From assembly GCA_032988165.1 (NCBI GenBank), contig JANTQF010000375.1:1-33670 (forward strand): a stretch of DNA of 33,670 nucleotides, read 5' to 3'. This DNA is from Emmonsiellopsis sp. PD_33 (taxonomy: Eukaryota > Ascomycota > Eurotiomycetes > Onygenales > Ajellomycetaceae). The notes below the pieces were generated by a model. It saw only the letters and a list, made by a program, of their open reading frames with translations. It did not search any database and was not told where the DNA came from. The translations under genes and the position numbers were made by a program. Below, in pieces: positions 1 through 9,524 of this stretch; the stretch's first letter is position 1; each line of letters opens with the position of its first letter.

Positions 1-177
1 ATTATGCACTTTCCCATAGGAGCGCGATGGTGATTGTTGAGGCTATGTGTACTACTACTTCATTGTATTCTTGGTGTCATATCGTAGTCGATGCGCCTCG
101 TCCTTGTGAGGTTGTGTGTGTTTGTTGATGGGAGCATCGTATATAGAGGGTTGTTTTGGTTGATATGTTGGGGATTG

Positions 178-186
178 TTTTTTTTT

Positions 187-217
<31 letters not shown>

Positions 218-223
218 GGGGGG
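178..223. repeat. T19-G27 compound homopolymer
   Basis: Nineteen T (178-196) are followed directly by twenty-seven G (197-223). The G run is the longest in the window and could form G-quadruplex structures on this strand. Runs like this are slippage-prone and hard to sequence, so the exact length is uncertain. It lies in non-coding DNA. Confidence 0.9.
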
Positions 224-982
224 ATTTGAGGATGGATCTGAGGTGACCTCAGCTACAGAAGTACAGAAAGAAGGGAGAAGAACGAGAAAGAATAGGATAA
301 TCATTCTCTCTTTTAATGAATTCAGTATTAACCCAACATACATTGTCCCCAGTTAATAAAAGTACTCCTATCCAGTCTTCCTACAGTAGGTTCTCAAACA
401 AAACCACATCATACATATAACCCCCTCTGACGAACTAACTAGTTACATAACAATCCATGGAGAAGTTGTGGGGGGTATATATATATCCTATCTATTCTAC
501 GTAAGATTAGCCGGTTGATTGCTCGACGACTCAATGAGAATGATGATGATTATGAGTACCCTTAGCATCTATGTGGCATCGGAACTGTTCAACAGATCCC
601 TCATGGGGACCGGAGAGATAATTTATTATCTGGTGGTGTATTTTGTGTTTGGGATCCATTGGTCAATGGGGGAGGGCTGGGCTTTTATCAACTGGTTAAC
701 AGGCTACGGTGTTGATTTTGGTCTGTCTATCTCGATCTCAGCTGGATGGGCACGGACTGGTGACAGACCGCGACATTGGATATTGGGAAGGGAGTATGTA
801 TATATGGATAGCCAAAGGATAGTAAGTAAGGGGGTAGGGGCAGTATTATAGCAATAGAATTATTCAACGCATGTATAGGAAGCACACTGGAAAAAAAGGG
901 GCTTACCTAACCGACGTAAAAATATAGAAAGTAGATCATGATAATAGAAGGTCGAACAAAAACAAAAAACAGAAAACAGAAA

Positions 983-1006
983 GTGGAAGTGGAAGTGGAA
1001 GTGGAA
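983..1006 (+). repeat. (GTGGAA)4 hexamer microsatellite
   Basis: Four exact head-to-tail copies of GTGGAA in a purine-rich stretch, just downstream (3') of the minus-strand Mtc1-like gene. No function is evident. Confidence 0.85.
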
Positions 1007-1143
1007 GATGAGGAAATAACATTGGAGGAAAGAATACACGCACCTAGCACGATATAGAAAACCAAAAGAAAATCATGCGCGGGAGACGAAAACACCAAAA
1101 CAAAAGTGAAAGTACATATGGCTGCGGGCATGATCCCCCATAA

Positions 1144-2723
1144 TTACATCGCTCTGGCAGCCTCCCCCGCTCCACTTTCCACAACCGTCGCCTGCTCTGC
1201 CTTCATCTTGCCCCGGCCAACTCCTCCCTCACCAACCCCCATTCTCCGCGCGACGTATCGCTGGGCAACGACGCCAACACCTAGCGTCAGGGTCTCCTCT
1301 ATCCATTCCGCAACCCATTCACGAGGATCAACGCCACCGCTCTCGATGATTTCTGCAATTGCTTCGGGAATGGTGGAATGCATGGTGCCCTCGGGGCCAT
1401 CTGCGGCGGATTCAGGTACAGGGGCATCAAGCCAATCAATCCACTTCTGAGGGACGGCTTGCGTGACTGTGTGGAACGCGATGCCATGGATGGGGTCGTG
1501 AAGGTAAATGGCGAACGAAACTTCGTCCTCGGCCTCGTCCTTCACGTCCACCACACCATCTGATGGCTTTTCTGCGTCTCCACTGGGGCCTGCCTGGAAT
1601 AGGTCGGCGGGAGAAGGTTGGGAAATGGCTTGGATTGCAAGGAAGATGTCGCTGCTGCGAACAGGGTTCGATTCTGATAGGATCTCCGATGCTTGCTTGG
1701 CGGCTTCCTCTACGCCACCCCGAGTAGAGAAATATTCCGTGGCGTACGCCTCTGCGCTTGCTCGGACAAGTTTGGTAGCAACAACTGCGCCCTTGATGGC
1801 TGATATAGATCGTGGCTTTCCTACAGACACGGTACGCCACCATGGACCATCGTTCCAACCGGCAAGGGAGCTTTGTCCGATGTTGGCATCCGAGCCGCGT
1901 CGAGGTGAGGCTTCTTGGCCACGTTGTATAACAAGCAGGTCACCTCCCTCGACCTGAGACATCACACGGGAGAACACAGAATAAATCAACGGATCTAATG
2001 AAGGGTAGCCGGACAAATCATGGGTAATATGGATTTGGAGACGCTCGTGGGAGGAGATAGGAGGAGCTAGAGTGTGGATGAGGGAAGTAAAGGTCGGGAT
2101 AGCAAGAGTCCGGAGCTCTCCACCTATCATTAACAGAGCCCATCAGCACAATCCACGTTTACAGCTATGTGGATAGAAAACAACGTACCAAGTCCACGAA
2201 GGGCTCCGACATTCCCTCTAACCTGCTCCGCCCATCGTTGGGCCTCTTCGTTCCGCTGAATTTCTTTCACCGCAGCCTCTGCCTGCTTTACAGCAGCGGA
2301 GGCAGTAGCAAATATTCCACCCCACCAGCCTCCGCCTCCTCCACCGCCTCCCCCGCTCTTGCTAGGTGCATCGGACGATTCTGGAGTATCATCTGCCTCC
2401 GAAGAAGTGGTATCGGCAGGCGTCATGCTTGAATGGAAAGCTCTCGAGCTATCTACCGATTTTCTAGGCGCAGACTTATCCTCACTGGGCCTGCCAGGGG
2501 GTGGAGTTACGGTGGAGGTTCGTTGGGGGGATCTGTTCAAGGTCGACGAGGTTCGGGGCGTTGGGGGTTTCTGAGAGGCAAGATCCTGGAGCTCAGCTAG
2601 AAGATCCTGTTCTGACTTTTGCTGGATGGCGCCTGATTCCTGGGCGGCGGCTCCCTCGTCGACATTGAGGTCGTCGAACTGGGCGAGCAGCTCGTCGTTG
2701 GTGAGGGCTTGCTTCTTCGCCAT
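1144..2723 (-). CDS. mtc1: Mtc1-like protein (maintenance of telomere capping family)
   Basis: Two exons, complement(join(1144..2123,2189..2723)). The 65-nt intron has donor GTACGT and acceptor TAG, phase 1, and gives 504 residues. The N-terminus carries an LLAQFDDLNV motif (about 12-21) and a second DLLAELQDL motif (40-48), then a Ser/Thr/Pro-rich linker. Next come a nine-glycine run (124-132) and WWGGIF (133-138), followed by an Ala/Glu-rich amphipathic helix. The second exon is a globular domain with HDLSGYPSLDPLIYSVF and a late YLHDPIHGIAFHT segment. This order matches fungal Mtc1-family proteins, named for genetic interaction with telomere capping in yeast; the molecular role is poorly defined, with links to vesicle traffic suggested. 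The start is the first ATG of the open frame. A GTCACGTG box lies about 255 bp upstream. Confidence 0.87.
2124..2188 (-). other. Intron of the Mtc1-like gene
   Basis: Reading on the minus strand, GTACGT at 2188 and TAG ending at 2124. Removing it joins G at 2189 to GT at 2123-2122 as a glycine codon and keeps the frame. A minus-strand open frame starting at 2130 would otherwise look like a separate gene. Confidence 0.88.
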
Positions 2724-4205
2724 GTTGGCTCTTTGTTAGGGGTGGGTTTCGGCAATTGTTGGCTTCACGGGGTTTGTAGCTGTAGGTCCAACACAAGAGT
2801 CAATAGCCTATAGAATGGTGTGTCTTCAGGACAGCGGTCCCATTCTCGACCAAAGGGCAAGGGATGGGTTTGGATTCGGGATTCTTGATGCTGGACGTTG
2901 TTGTCCGGTGATGCTGCCAAGACTGCGGCTCTCCACATGGTGGCGGCTCTAGCCCAGAAGCAGTAAGGACGCTCAAGTCACGTGGAGTCGGACAGGGCTT
3001 TGGCCCTAGAGTCAAAATAACTTTCTTCGAGATACACCGTTGGAAGGTGAAACGACGCAGCTATTCCTTTGTCAGGAAATGAAACGCTTCTGTGGACGGG
3101 AGCTGATGCTTTTACTACACTGGGACATGTATTTTTGATTCCCAGTTCAACTATCTTGGTTCAAGATTCTAATATTTCGTCCCCATCTCCGACTGTTTTC
3201 ATGGCAACAAACAGCGAAAAGTTACCCACGGGTACTAGTAGACACTACGAGGCTCAAAGCAGTGTAATTCCCACGTACATACCAAGTTGAAAGGCTCATT
3301 CCAATTCCCTTACCTCTTTGCATCCTCTGATTGTCTTTCTAGATCTTAGGGCTAGATATGTATGTTCCGAGGGGGGGCACAACATTCCCACGGGTAAGTG
3401 GTACAGCAGAACTTTACCGTGTTGTGCTTGAATAAAAGCTTGATTCTAGCAGAACAGGCTCAATGCGACATGTTATGAACCAAATCTAGGGCTTTGTGGT
3501 TTAGATGCGAGCGGCTAGGATCCTGCGTTTTTTGTCCATGGCGGCTGCGTTGAGGCGAAGAGCACAGAAACGGGATACTAAATTCAATGCGGAATACCAG
3601 CATGTATTATTCGACAGACAACATAATTTCCATTAATCATGACATATAGGCCAATAATGAACCCAAGTCTACACCGGATATAGAACGATTTGTCTCGCTC
3701 TTCTTCCGTACATAATCCCGATGAGCAGCAGCCGATGCCGAAACCGGTGATTCGTGCCGAAACATTTTGGTTTTGATTTGCAATTAGGAGGCTATTTATC
3801 CTTTTGGCCATCTTGGAATCACAGATCCAACGAAGTTAAATGTAGTCTGATAGACCTTTTATTCAATGGTTTGTTCTTCGATGTTCGTTCTATATAGATC
3901 CCGCATCGACATCCCGGCCCGAACCCCGAAGTTGAACCGAGAGATCCCGGCGGGGTCGAACTATCTACTCCACGATCAGAGGCTAGGATCTTTAACCCCC
4001 GACATAGATAGTATTGTTGCACACCCGGAACTGTCACAGAACAGTCATCCTCCGCGTTTATATCAATTGTCGTAAGTCCAATTGATACCCTTCTCTCCGA
4101 AAAGGAACAACAAAAACCTAACACAACGCCGAAGCCATCCACCCCGCCAAAACCATACACCCCTCCCACCCTCCCTCCCCCCGCACCAACAGCCAAACCC
4201 CCACC
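2724..4205. other. Divergent intergenic region
   Basis: This separates the minus-strand Mtc1-like gene from the plus-strand carboxymuconolactone-decarboxylase-family gene, so it should hold both promoters. A GTCACGTG octamer is at 2977-2984. The last 120 bases before 4206 are strongly C-rich, typical of a fungal transcript leader, and end in an ACCATG start context. I see no gene between. Confidence 0.6.
2977..2984 (+). promoter_or_regulatory. GTCACGTG box (bHLH/Cbf1-type)
   Basis: A GTCACGTG octamer about 255 bp upstream of the Mtc1-like start codon. CACGTG with a flanking GT is the site type bound by fungal bHLH factors such as Cbf1. The identical octamer occurs upstream of the next plus-strand genes, at 5822-5829 and, on the opposite strand, at 9332-9339. 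Function is inferred. Confidence 0.4.
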
Positions 4206-4772
4206 ATGCGCCTCCCCTACGTCCCCAACCCCCCCTCAACCTCCAACGAGGAAGAAGCCGCCATCCTCCAGCGCGTCCTCGCCCGGCGCGGCGACCGCGG
4301 CCTGATCCCCCTCGACCGCGCCCTCCTCCACTCCTTCCCCGTCGCCGACGGCTGGAACACATTCCTCGGCTCAATCCGCACCAAAACCTCTCTACCAGAC
4401 GACATCCGCGAGATCGCCATCTGCCGCGTCGCAGTGATCAACGGCGCCTGGTTCGAATGGACGCACCATGCGCCGCTGCTCACGGCGGCCGGGTTCAGCG
4501 ATGAGGCGCTGAAGCTGGTTGAGCGCGGGGTTGAGAATCCGGCTACGGATGCGGAGTTGGCGGCGTTGATGAGCCCGAAGCAGATTGCGGTTTATAGGTA
4601 TACGGAGGCGATGACGAGGACGGTGAAGGTGGATGATGAGGTGTTTGGGGAGTTGAGGAGGCATTTTAGTGATAAGGAGGTTGTGGAGATTACGGCGACG
4701 GTGGGGGCGTATAATTGTGTGAGCAGGTTTTTGGTTGCGTTGGATGTTGGGGAGATGAATGATAGTCGTTAG
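4206..4772 (+). CDS. Carboxymuconolactone decarboxylase / AhpD-like family protein
   Basis: A single-exon gene of 188 residues starting in a CCACCATGC context. The core REIAICRVAVINGAWFEWTHH (about 68-88) is the signature helix pair of the CMD/AhpD fold. Members either decarboxylate 4-carboxymuconolactone in the protocatechuate branch of the beta-ketoadipate pathway or act as thiol peroxidase-like enzymes. The AhpD CxxC pair is absent; one Cys (73) precedes the EWTHH motif (84-88), so a peroxidase role is less likely. No signal peptide or membrane segment is seen. The substrate cannot be told from sequence. Base use is odd: by hand count 62 of the first 80 codons end in C but only 3 of the last 90, with the coding strand turning from C-rich to G/T-rich near 4440-4500. 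Confidence 0.88.
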   Translation: MRLPYVPNPPSTSNEEEAAILQRVLARRGDRGLIPLDRALLHSFPVADGWNTFLGSIRTKTSLPDDIREIAICRVAVINGAWFEWTHHAPLLTAAGFSDEALKLVERGVENPATDAELAALMSPKQIAVYRYTEAMTRTVKVDDEVFGELRRHFSDKEVVEITATVGAYNCVSRFLVALDVGEMNDSR

Positions 4773-5821
4773 ATGGTTGGATGGGTATGTATGTCCTTTG
4801 GATTTATGTGGATTGTTAAAGGTTGATAGTGTTGCTGATATCTAAGGGGTATAGGCGATGTTTCTAGATTAGATTCCCATCTACATACATCCTGTCTGCG
4901 TTCTGCTTGATGGGCCAATTGATTGATCCATAATGATTGTTGATTGGTATCTCCTGGCGAGTTTATATCCTGTTTACAGGAAGCGAGTTTGCAGGATGCA
5001 CCAACTTCAGTTTGACCGCGAGAAATAGCCAGGTATTCCGTTGGGTTATAACGGATTTATACGTTAGATTTACAATAGAAATCGATAGACGAATTCTCTC
5101 GAAACAGTCCAGGATCAAATCTATTTTCAACATTACCACCCTGGTGGGGGTCCGGTATAGAAACAGGAAAAAGGGAATGTATATCACCTGGACAGACAAA
5201 GCAATTGATAGGGTAGGTACCATCAAGAAAGGACACAACATAGTCTATGATTAGGGACATGTAAAACACGAGTTTTAGATGTCTGGGTCGTTGTAGTAGG
5301 ACAACGTTTGTAGTATGAAGGTGTTGCCATATTTAGCGAGACAAACACACATCCAACAATTGGATATATAGATTGGAATTACCCGTTGAATATTCTGCAA
5401 CCCCAGGCTTGAATCGATTTCCGGTACGATTAATTCTTTTGTGCCAGAAGGACGGCAATACAATAGATAATAAATACATGTAGCCCGCGTTGAGACGAAC
5501 AAGATGATTACATAGATCGTATTTTTAGTTTCCAATGGCTGATACACTCGCCCCCCTTTCTCGAGGTGTAATTTCACACCACGAGTGAAGTGCAGAGCGT
5601 GAAGCCAAACCCCGCAAACAAAGGATGGGGTGAGTGTGCTTCACCAGCAGCAGTGACAGGCCACAGTGAGGGGAACAAAGCAGCCCAGTGAATAGATATT
5701 GCTGCAGTCTCTGTGTTCGTCTGGTGTCCACCGCCCATAGTTACCAGGACATCCATACACAACAATAAGCTTACATTACATACCGTAATGCGGCCCTCTG
5801 GTTGGCCCAGCCAGCGCTGTG

Positions 5822-5829
5822 GTCACGTG
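5822..5829 (+). promoter_or_regulatory. GTCACGTG box
   Basis: The same octamer as at 2977-2984, about 1 kb upstream of the start codon at 6837 and about 150-200 bp before the pyrimidine-rich presumed transcription start region. Function is inferred. Confidence 0.35.
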
Positions 5830-6433
5830 TCCGCGTCCCGGCTGCCAAAACAGTAGATCCAACTTTACTCGCAGCGAGAAAAACTTAGTACAAGATGCTG
5901 CTGGCCGAAATCTCTTCGGATCTGTATGGACTCCATCCTTATTGCTGCTAGTCAAGAGCTGAGATCTCTGGCATGAGCGCCGTTGTCGACTCGTTATCCT
6001 TCTCTTCGTCTCGTTTCCCTTCCTCTTTGTTGTTCTATACATGCCTAACTTATCACCTACACGTCGCTTCTGACCGAGTTTCTACCTACTTTGCAAAAAT
6101 CTCTTACTACTCCCTCATCGCCACCCTCCGCAGCACAACTCAGCGGAGCAGGTAAACACCGGCAGATATCGATTCTCTTTTCATTATTGCCTGCTTTTCC
6201 TTCTCTTGTTTACCGCTTTTATTTTACCCCGTCTGTTGAGCGGACACCTGGTTGCTTTCGCGGCGCCAATTCCACTACACCCAATTTGCGGCTGGCGAAT
6301 TAACTACATCAGCAAACTTGGCCTCGACCCTCCCTGCACCCTCCCTTTTCCACAACATATTGGTCTAGTCCTCTGATGTATGGCTGCTAGCCACTGCTGG
6401 TCATTGCGGACATCCAAACCAGTTTCTAAATAG

Positions 6434-6820
6434 GTATGAGTCTGCTCTCTCTTTTCCTTCCCCTTGCTTCCCGCGCTTTGCTTTGGGTGATGTGCCGCCT
6501 CTCGCTTGTTACACTTTTGAGACATAGCGCATTGTTCCTCTACATGGAACCAGCAAACTTTTTTTTGAGAGATATACATCGCCTCCAAACCAACCCCACT
6601 GCATGAGATACAGCCATCTTTTTACTGCTTTGGCTGGGTTGACGGTGGTCTATCTTATCACTTGTGATATTTGCTTTTGCAGCTTTGGCGATTTTTCAGT
6701 CCTCAAACCTAATTGTCTCCACTATGCGCGCGCTATGTTCTCAAATCATTGGATTATTCAGATTGCTATTTTAGGACATTGGTCATGCTTATTCGGTATA
6801 TTTACTAACCTTGTCTCTAG
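6434..6820 (+). other. Probable 5'-leader intron
   Basis: A good acceptor, TACTAAC at 6803-6809 followed by TTGTCTCTAG ending at 6820, lies 16 nt before the chosen start codon. The best donor I see upstream is GTATGA at 6434, giving 387 nt; GTAAAC near 6155 is an alternative. The branch and acceptor are convincing, the donor less so. Confidence 0.5.
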
Positions 6821-6836
6821 ATTGGCCTTCTCCATC

Positions 6837-8828
6837 ATGTCATTGTTGGTTCAAGATGATATCGACATTGGTGCGAGGGTGACGGAGCAGCCTGGGACGC
6901 CTTCATCCCAGCTCCGTCGTCAACTGTCTGAACCCCCTCGACCACCATCTGTCTCAATCCAGCCAACTACAGCTGTTGATGCATCCCAACCTCGTACATG
7001 CGCCTGGTGCAAAGAATCATTTCAGGCTTCCAAAGTACACCCAACGCTTCCTTCTGACGCACTTAAGCAACATATTTTCACCGCCCATCCCGAAGTTGCA
7101 AAAGCTTCGCTACTTGAACAAGATGCTGTGGATGAAACGCCTGCTGAACTTGGTACCGATGAAACTGGGCAATCTACCCATCTTGAGACCCTGGCTCGGC
7201 AACATGAGGCTTTGCTCGCGGAAAGACGCCTGGAGTCACTATGGAACATCAATGACGCGAGGAGATTCACTAGTGACTATGATGGAGAGGACGAAGACCT
7301 CCCATCGACTTGGAAGAGTGCATTTCCAGAGTTTGAACGCCCTAAGCCATACGAAACCGAGATGGTGCCCAAGGGAAAATTCCTCCCCATCACAAAACCC
7401 GACATCTACATTGACCTCCTCAAAGATCCAGAGTCTCTCTCTACAGATAAACTTTACGCCATGACTGCCAATGCTGCTCGAGCACTCATAGTATGGCAGG
7501 ATGAATGGTTGGAAATCGATAAACTATCACAACGTGCCACGCGTCAGCCGGCAAAAAAGGCGGCCAACCCAAGGAAGCTCGAAGATCCTCTCGTTTTTGA
7601 AGATAAGAAAGAAGCTATGCTTTATGGATACAAACATGATCCCCGGGAAACAAAGATAGGGTACCAGGATCCATTCATCCAAGGGGGGTTCAAACCTACT
7701 CCCACACAGCTGAAGAAGATGAAGCTCAAAGCTGCCGAAAACCCCAACGTTGATGGGTGGGATCCGATTATAATTGATGGCGTGGAGTATATCCCTGGCG
7801 TCCGGCCACCGTTGAAACCCGCACCGAAGAAAAAGCCTGTGGACGTCAATGTAGGAGACGCAAATGGCACTACAAATGGGGTGGAGCAGGAATCCGATGG
7901 ACGTCCAAAACGCATCACCCGTTTTGGTGGAGTCAAACATCCCGCAACTAGAGAAACTTCACAGGTGCGAACAGAACCTTCCAGTCCTGCTGCCACTCCC
8001 ACCCCTGTCAAGGGTAGGCGGCCCAAGTCTCGCGCAACATCAGTGACTCCCCAATTGGTTTTGCCTCAACAACCCGCTTCCCCAAGAACTTCAGCGCCCA
8101 TCAAGGCGCCAACATCAGCTCCCAGACCATCAGCCCTAAAGCCAATATCAACCTCCGTTCCAGCTTCCACAGCTGGTCCTAGAACACCAACCACCCCAGG
8201 GCAATCACGCCGTTCGGCTACTCGCGAACGTACATCGACGCCTCTGTACGAGGACCCACTCCTTGACCCCAAAAATCAGCTCAAGATCCAGCAATCCAAG
8301 AATCCAAAGCGAACAGAAGCAATGATCATCCATTGGGCAAAATTCAACCACGAGGGCCGAACCCGCAATCCCAAACGGACCAAGGCACAAATCGAGGCAG
8401 CTAAAGCTGAGACAGACCATCAAGGCGAGGGGTCTGCAAAAGGCACCGCAGGCAGAAAAAGAAAATCGGAGTCCAAGACCTCGGAAGAAGCCCCCGGAGT
8501 CGCGAAACAAGCTCCTCATAAGAGAGTAAAGCGAGTTGCCAAACATCCACTTGTTCCTGCCGTCGAGAAAACCGAGCCTACGGGCTCATATCCAATCGTT
8601 CACCCACAGCCACAGCCACAACCCCAGCCGGAAAACCAACCACAACTACAATCGCAAGCACCTCTACCGCCACATCCGGAACTTCATCGGCCTGAGTTTT
8701 TGATGGGACCGATGAACATGCATCCACACCCACATCAACACCCGCATCCGCATCCGCATACACTACCTAGGATTAGCCCATACGATGGGCAGCCGTATCA
8801 AATCAACTACAGCCATGGTCGGCATTAA
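6837..8828 (+). CDS. Conserved fungal protein with C2H2-like site and basic, Pro/Gln/His-rich C-terminus
   Basis: 663 residues from the ATG at 6837. The frame stays open upstream to an ATG at 6603, but a TACTAAC branch site and TAG acceptor end at 6820, so the upstream 78 codons are probably leader intron. An N-terminal Cys/His cluster (C55-x2-C58-x20-H79-x4-H84) resembles a C2H2 finger with a long loop. A conserved-looking globular region (about 130-330) follows, with motifs DLPSTWKSAFPEF, KPDIYIDLLKDPESL and DGVEYIPGVRPP. The rest is disordered: basic clusters such as AGRKRKSESK and PHKRVKRVAKHP suggest nuclear import, then PQPQPQPQ and HPHPHQHPHPHPH runs near the end. I do not recognise the family. 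A nuclear or chromatin role is inference. Confidence 0.82.
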   Translation: MSLLVQDDIDIGARVTEQPGTPSSQLRRQLSEPPRPPSVSIQPTTAVDASQPRTCAWCKESFQASKVHPTLPSDALKQHIFTAHPEVAKASLLEQDAVDETPAELGTDETGQSTHLETLARQHEALLAERRLESLWNINDARRFTSDYDGEDEDLPSTWKSAFPEFERPKPYETEMVPKGKFLPITKPDIYIDLLKDPESLSTDKLYAMTANAARALIVWQDEWLEIDKLSQRATRQPAKKAANPRKLEDPLVFEDKKEAMLYGYKHDPRETKIGYQDPFIQGGFKPTPTQLKKMKLKAAENPNVDGWDPIIIDGVEYIPGVRPPLKPAPKKKPVDVNVGDANGTTNGVEQESDGRPKRITRFGGVKHPATRETSQVRTEPSSPAATPTPVKGRRPKSRATSVTPQLVLPQQPASPRTSAPIKAPTSAPRPSALKPISTSVPASTAGPRTPTTPGQSRRSATRERTSTPLYEDPLLDPKNQLKIQQSKNPKRTEAMIIHWAKFNHEGRTRNPKRTKAQIEAAKAETDHQGEGSAKGTAGRKRKSESKTSEEAPGVAKQAPHKRVKRVAKHPLVPAVEKTEPTGSYPIVHPQPQPQPQPENQPQLQSQAPLPPHPELHRPEFLMGPMNMHPHPHQHPHPHPHTLPRISPYDGQPYQINYSHGRH

Positions 8829-9524
8829 CAAGTGGGCATATTGGCAGTGAGCTTAAGAATTGCTCCGAAGTAACCTCATTTATGGGAACGCGAGGGATTG
8901 GAAAGGCGTGGTAGACTGGTTTAAAGCATTTCTGGCGCGGAAGGTGTTAAGGAAATTATTTCGCTGATTCTTTTGTTTTTTTCCCTCTGCACCAGTTCAC
9001 GTTGTATCATAGGCATTTGGACCGTTTCCGTTTTTTTTTTTTTTGATCCTTACGTTTTTACCCCGTTCTTTATTTTAGTATTTGCTTGTTTTCGGTTCTG
9101 GATCCGAGGTCGCTGGGGTTTGTATGTATCAACAGTGTCCGTCCGCTTGCTGCTTGTAAATAGTCTCACCCCCTATCTGTCTAACCCGCTGATGGAGGAG
9201 AGGGAAACCAATAGTTTGAATACTTCAACATTACCTATATCGCTTTGCATAACTCTACAACCTCTCATATCGTACTATCGCATTTTTGTTGCTTCTCCCA
9301 AAGTTCGATATCACGTGGCAATTGGAAACTGCACGTGACGTGATATGAAATTGTGAGGTCGCAACCTGCCCGAGTATCGACCTCGTTTTCTCGACTCTCA
9401 TCACATTACCCCGATGACATCAACCATAATTCTTGCTTTATTGACTGCTTAATAGGGTTATCTCACCAATACATATTCCAGTTTAATATTTATTTCTCTT
9501 TTTCCCCCCACCCCAAGATCCACG
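8829..9524 (+). other. Intergenic: 3' flank and BuGZ-like gene promoter
   Basis: Non-coding. It holds a run of 14 T (9031-9044), the inverted CACGTG pair (9308-9346) about 180-215 bp before the start codon, and a pyrimidine-rich tract directly upstream of 9525. Confidence 0.6.
9308..9346. promoter_or_regulatory. Inverted pair of CACGTG boxes with CRE-like half
   Basis: ATATCACG (9308-9315) is mirrored by CGTGATAT (9339-9346). CACGTG hexamers sit at 9312-9317 and 9332-9337, with centres 20 bp apart, about two helical turns. The right half reads CACGTGACGTGA, overlapping an E-box and a CRE/ATF-like TGACGTGA. The dyad symmetry over 39 bp makes a designed double site more likely than chance. It lies about 180 bp upstream of the BuGZ-like start codon. 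The binding protein is inferred to be bHLH and/or bZIP. Confidence 0.5.

Larger units (their letters stand above)
1..1143. other. Intergenic, no gene recognised
   Basis: No open frame here resembles a known protein. The stretch holds a long T-then-G homopolymer (178-223), a short hexamer repeat (983-1006) and A/G-rich DNA that is probably 3' flank of the minus-strand Mtc1-like gene. A plus-strand open frame at about 519-851 lacks a convincing start and family signature, so I do not call it. Confidence 0.6.
4773..6836 (+). other. Intergenic plus 5' leader of the next gene
   Basis: No protein-coding signature was found. A GTCACGTG octamer is at 5822-5829. From about 5990 the plus strand becomes pyrimidine-rich (CTTCTCTTCGTCTCG-type tracts), typical of fungal transcription start regions, so the leader of the gene at 6837 probably begins around 6000. 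A 60-codon open frame with an ATG at 5973 could be an upstream ORF, but nothing supports translation. A likely leader intron is listed separately. Confidence 0.5.

Noticed and set aside
519..851. A 110-codon plus-strand open frame with hydrophobic content
   Set aside because: It lacks an initiating ATG at its start, has no recognisable family and sits in low-complexity intergenic DNA.
1299..1957. Several long open frames on both strands over the Mtc1-like gene
   Set aside because: They are out-of-frame shadows of a GC-richer coding exon; only the spliced minus-strand frame shows family motifs.
4063..4504. Arg/Pro/Gly-rich open frames overlapping the carboxymuconolactone-decarboxylase-family gene
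   Set aside because: Their composition simply reflects the C-rich coding strand; no motif is present, and the CMD/AhpD frame explains the region.
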